A DNA stretch of 64,000 nucleotides from Viola odorata (taxonomy: Eukaryota > Streptophyta > Magnoliopsida > Malpighiales > Violaceae): the NCBI GenBank assembly GCA_963691705.1, contig OY829539.1, positions 37,581,656-37,645,655 of the forward strand, written 5' to 3'. Both the position numbers and the translations under genes were made by a program. Within the stretch, counting starts at the first letter, position 1, and each line of letters starts with the position of its first letter. Positions 63,369-64,000 of this stretch are shown here, piece by piece. Below the pieces are notes generated by a model, which was not told where the DNA came from, made no database searches, and worked only from the letters and a program-made list of their open reading frames with translations.

Positions 63369-63885
63369 GAAGGGTGCCAGGAGTGAAAATCCTATCCTTG
63401 TGATGGCCGCTCCTGATCAGACGGCTCACTAAGATGAGGCACGCCCTGGCATACTCAGAGATTCAATGCTGAGAGTGAAAATCCTATCCTTGTGACAACC
63501 GTGCTAACATAGGCAGCTCACTAAGACGAGGCACGCCCCAGCACCGTCGGGAGTGAAAATCCTATCCTTGTGACAACCGCGCTAACATAGGCGGCTCACT
63601 AAGACGAGGCACGCCCTGGCTCCACTGGGAGTGAAAATCCTATCCTTGTGACAACCGCGCTAACATTGGCGGCCCACTAAGATGAGGCACGCCCTAGGGA
63701 AGCAACAACTCCACCCTGGAAGTGAAAATCCTATCCTTGTGATGACCGCGCTAACACAGGCATCTCACTAAGATGAGGCACGCTCCAGGGATGCGAGGTT
63801 TCAACACCTAGAAGTAAAAATCCTATCCTTGTGATGGCCACTCCTGATCAGACGGCTCACTAAGACGAGGCACGCTCCAGGCCGA
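63369..63885 (+). repeat. Element I 3'-UTR tandem repeat array
   Basis: Six units begin near GTGAAAATCCTATCCTTGTG (about 63383, 63474, 63553, 63632, 63721 and 63812; spacing about 80-90). Each contains CTCACTAAGACGAGGCACGC. It is homologous to the five-unit array of B. Bases 63269-63368 and 63886-64000 are ordinary Tat 3' UTR with no ORF. Confidence 0.88.
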
Positions 63886-64000
63886 ACGTGGAAAGTCGAA
63901 ATAACACGTGATATCCCAGCGAGTAGCCGGACGGTAAATACCTGGTGAAGTTGACTTGTTGAGAAAGCGATATGAGCAACACCAACAACACCCCGGTACA

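Larger units (their letters stand above)
51767..64000 (+). mobile_element. Element I: Tat-lineage element, interrupted by G and running off the window
   Basis: Left LTR, PBS, gag, (G insertion), protease, RT, RNase H, archaeal RNase H, integrase and the start of a 3' tandem-repeat region, all homologous to B. The antisense cassette and right LTR, if present, lie beyond 64000. RT has a catalytic change (YVDN), and several stops are present. Confidence 0.93.

Noticed and set aside
1..64000. Host protein-coding genes, tRNA or rRNA
   Set aside because: Every open frame with coding character fits a retrotransposon protein or an accessory ORF inside one; the tRNA-like strings are primer-binding sites.

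Overview
The window looks like plant nuclear heterochromatin. I can support no host gene, rRNA, tRNA, CRISPR array or origin. Almost every base belongs to nested Ty3/gypsy LTR retrotransposons of plant lineages: Athila, Tat (dual RNase H) and CRM-like chromoviruses. Primer-binding sites match plant tRNA-Asp in two elements. The species cannot be named; an angiosperm is likely, and CRM elements suggest a pericentromeric position.

Layout. Element A (Athila, +) runs from inside its 5' LTR at base 1 to the end of its 3' LTR at 26331; its RT gene is split by element B. Element B (Tat, -, 3848-19073, TSD AGAGT) carries a cassette of antisense (+) genes at 4486-11289. A adjoins D (Athila, -, 26332-28092), whose env-like ORF is cut by A and whose integrase is cut by E. 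E (CRM-like, -, broken pieces from 28093 to 47754) has C (CRM, +, 28112-35907, TSD CTAGG) inside its 3' LTR. It also has F (non-autonomous Athila-related element, +, 38421-43860) at its RT, where about 0.8 kb of E is missing. H (CRM-like, -, 47755-51766) is fused to the 5' side of E and cut at its leader by I (Tat, +, 51767 to beyond 64000). I is split in gag by G (non-autonomous element with a tRNA-Asp PBS, -, 53245-58669), the youngest insertion, with about 5 differences between its 1453-bp LTRs.

How the parts relate. A, C, E, H, I and B each encode broken Gag, protease, RT, RNase H and integrase. Many interruptions are TGA, TAG or TAA where relatives suggest CGA, CAG or CAA, as expected from deamination of methylated cytosine. 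F and G have no pol; each encodes one related protein of unknown function, with a conserved end that reads FESFYGC ... IKLR ... RIG. F shares its LTR and 3' region with A and could have been mobilised by an A-like element.

The most notable signals are: the antisense cassette of B, with a tandemly duplicated intron-bearing gene ending in a coiled coil; the conserved F/G protein; a chimeric LTR in B that captured Athila pol sequence; and short words repeated throughout single families (TGCCCTCGA in A/F on one strand, CGTTATC/GATAACG in B/I on both strands, and a perfect palindrome in G). Coordinates of degenerate genes are approximate at frameshifts.
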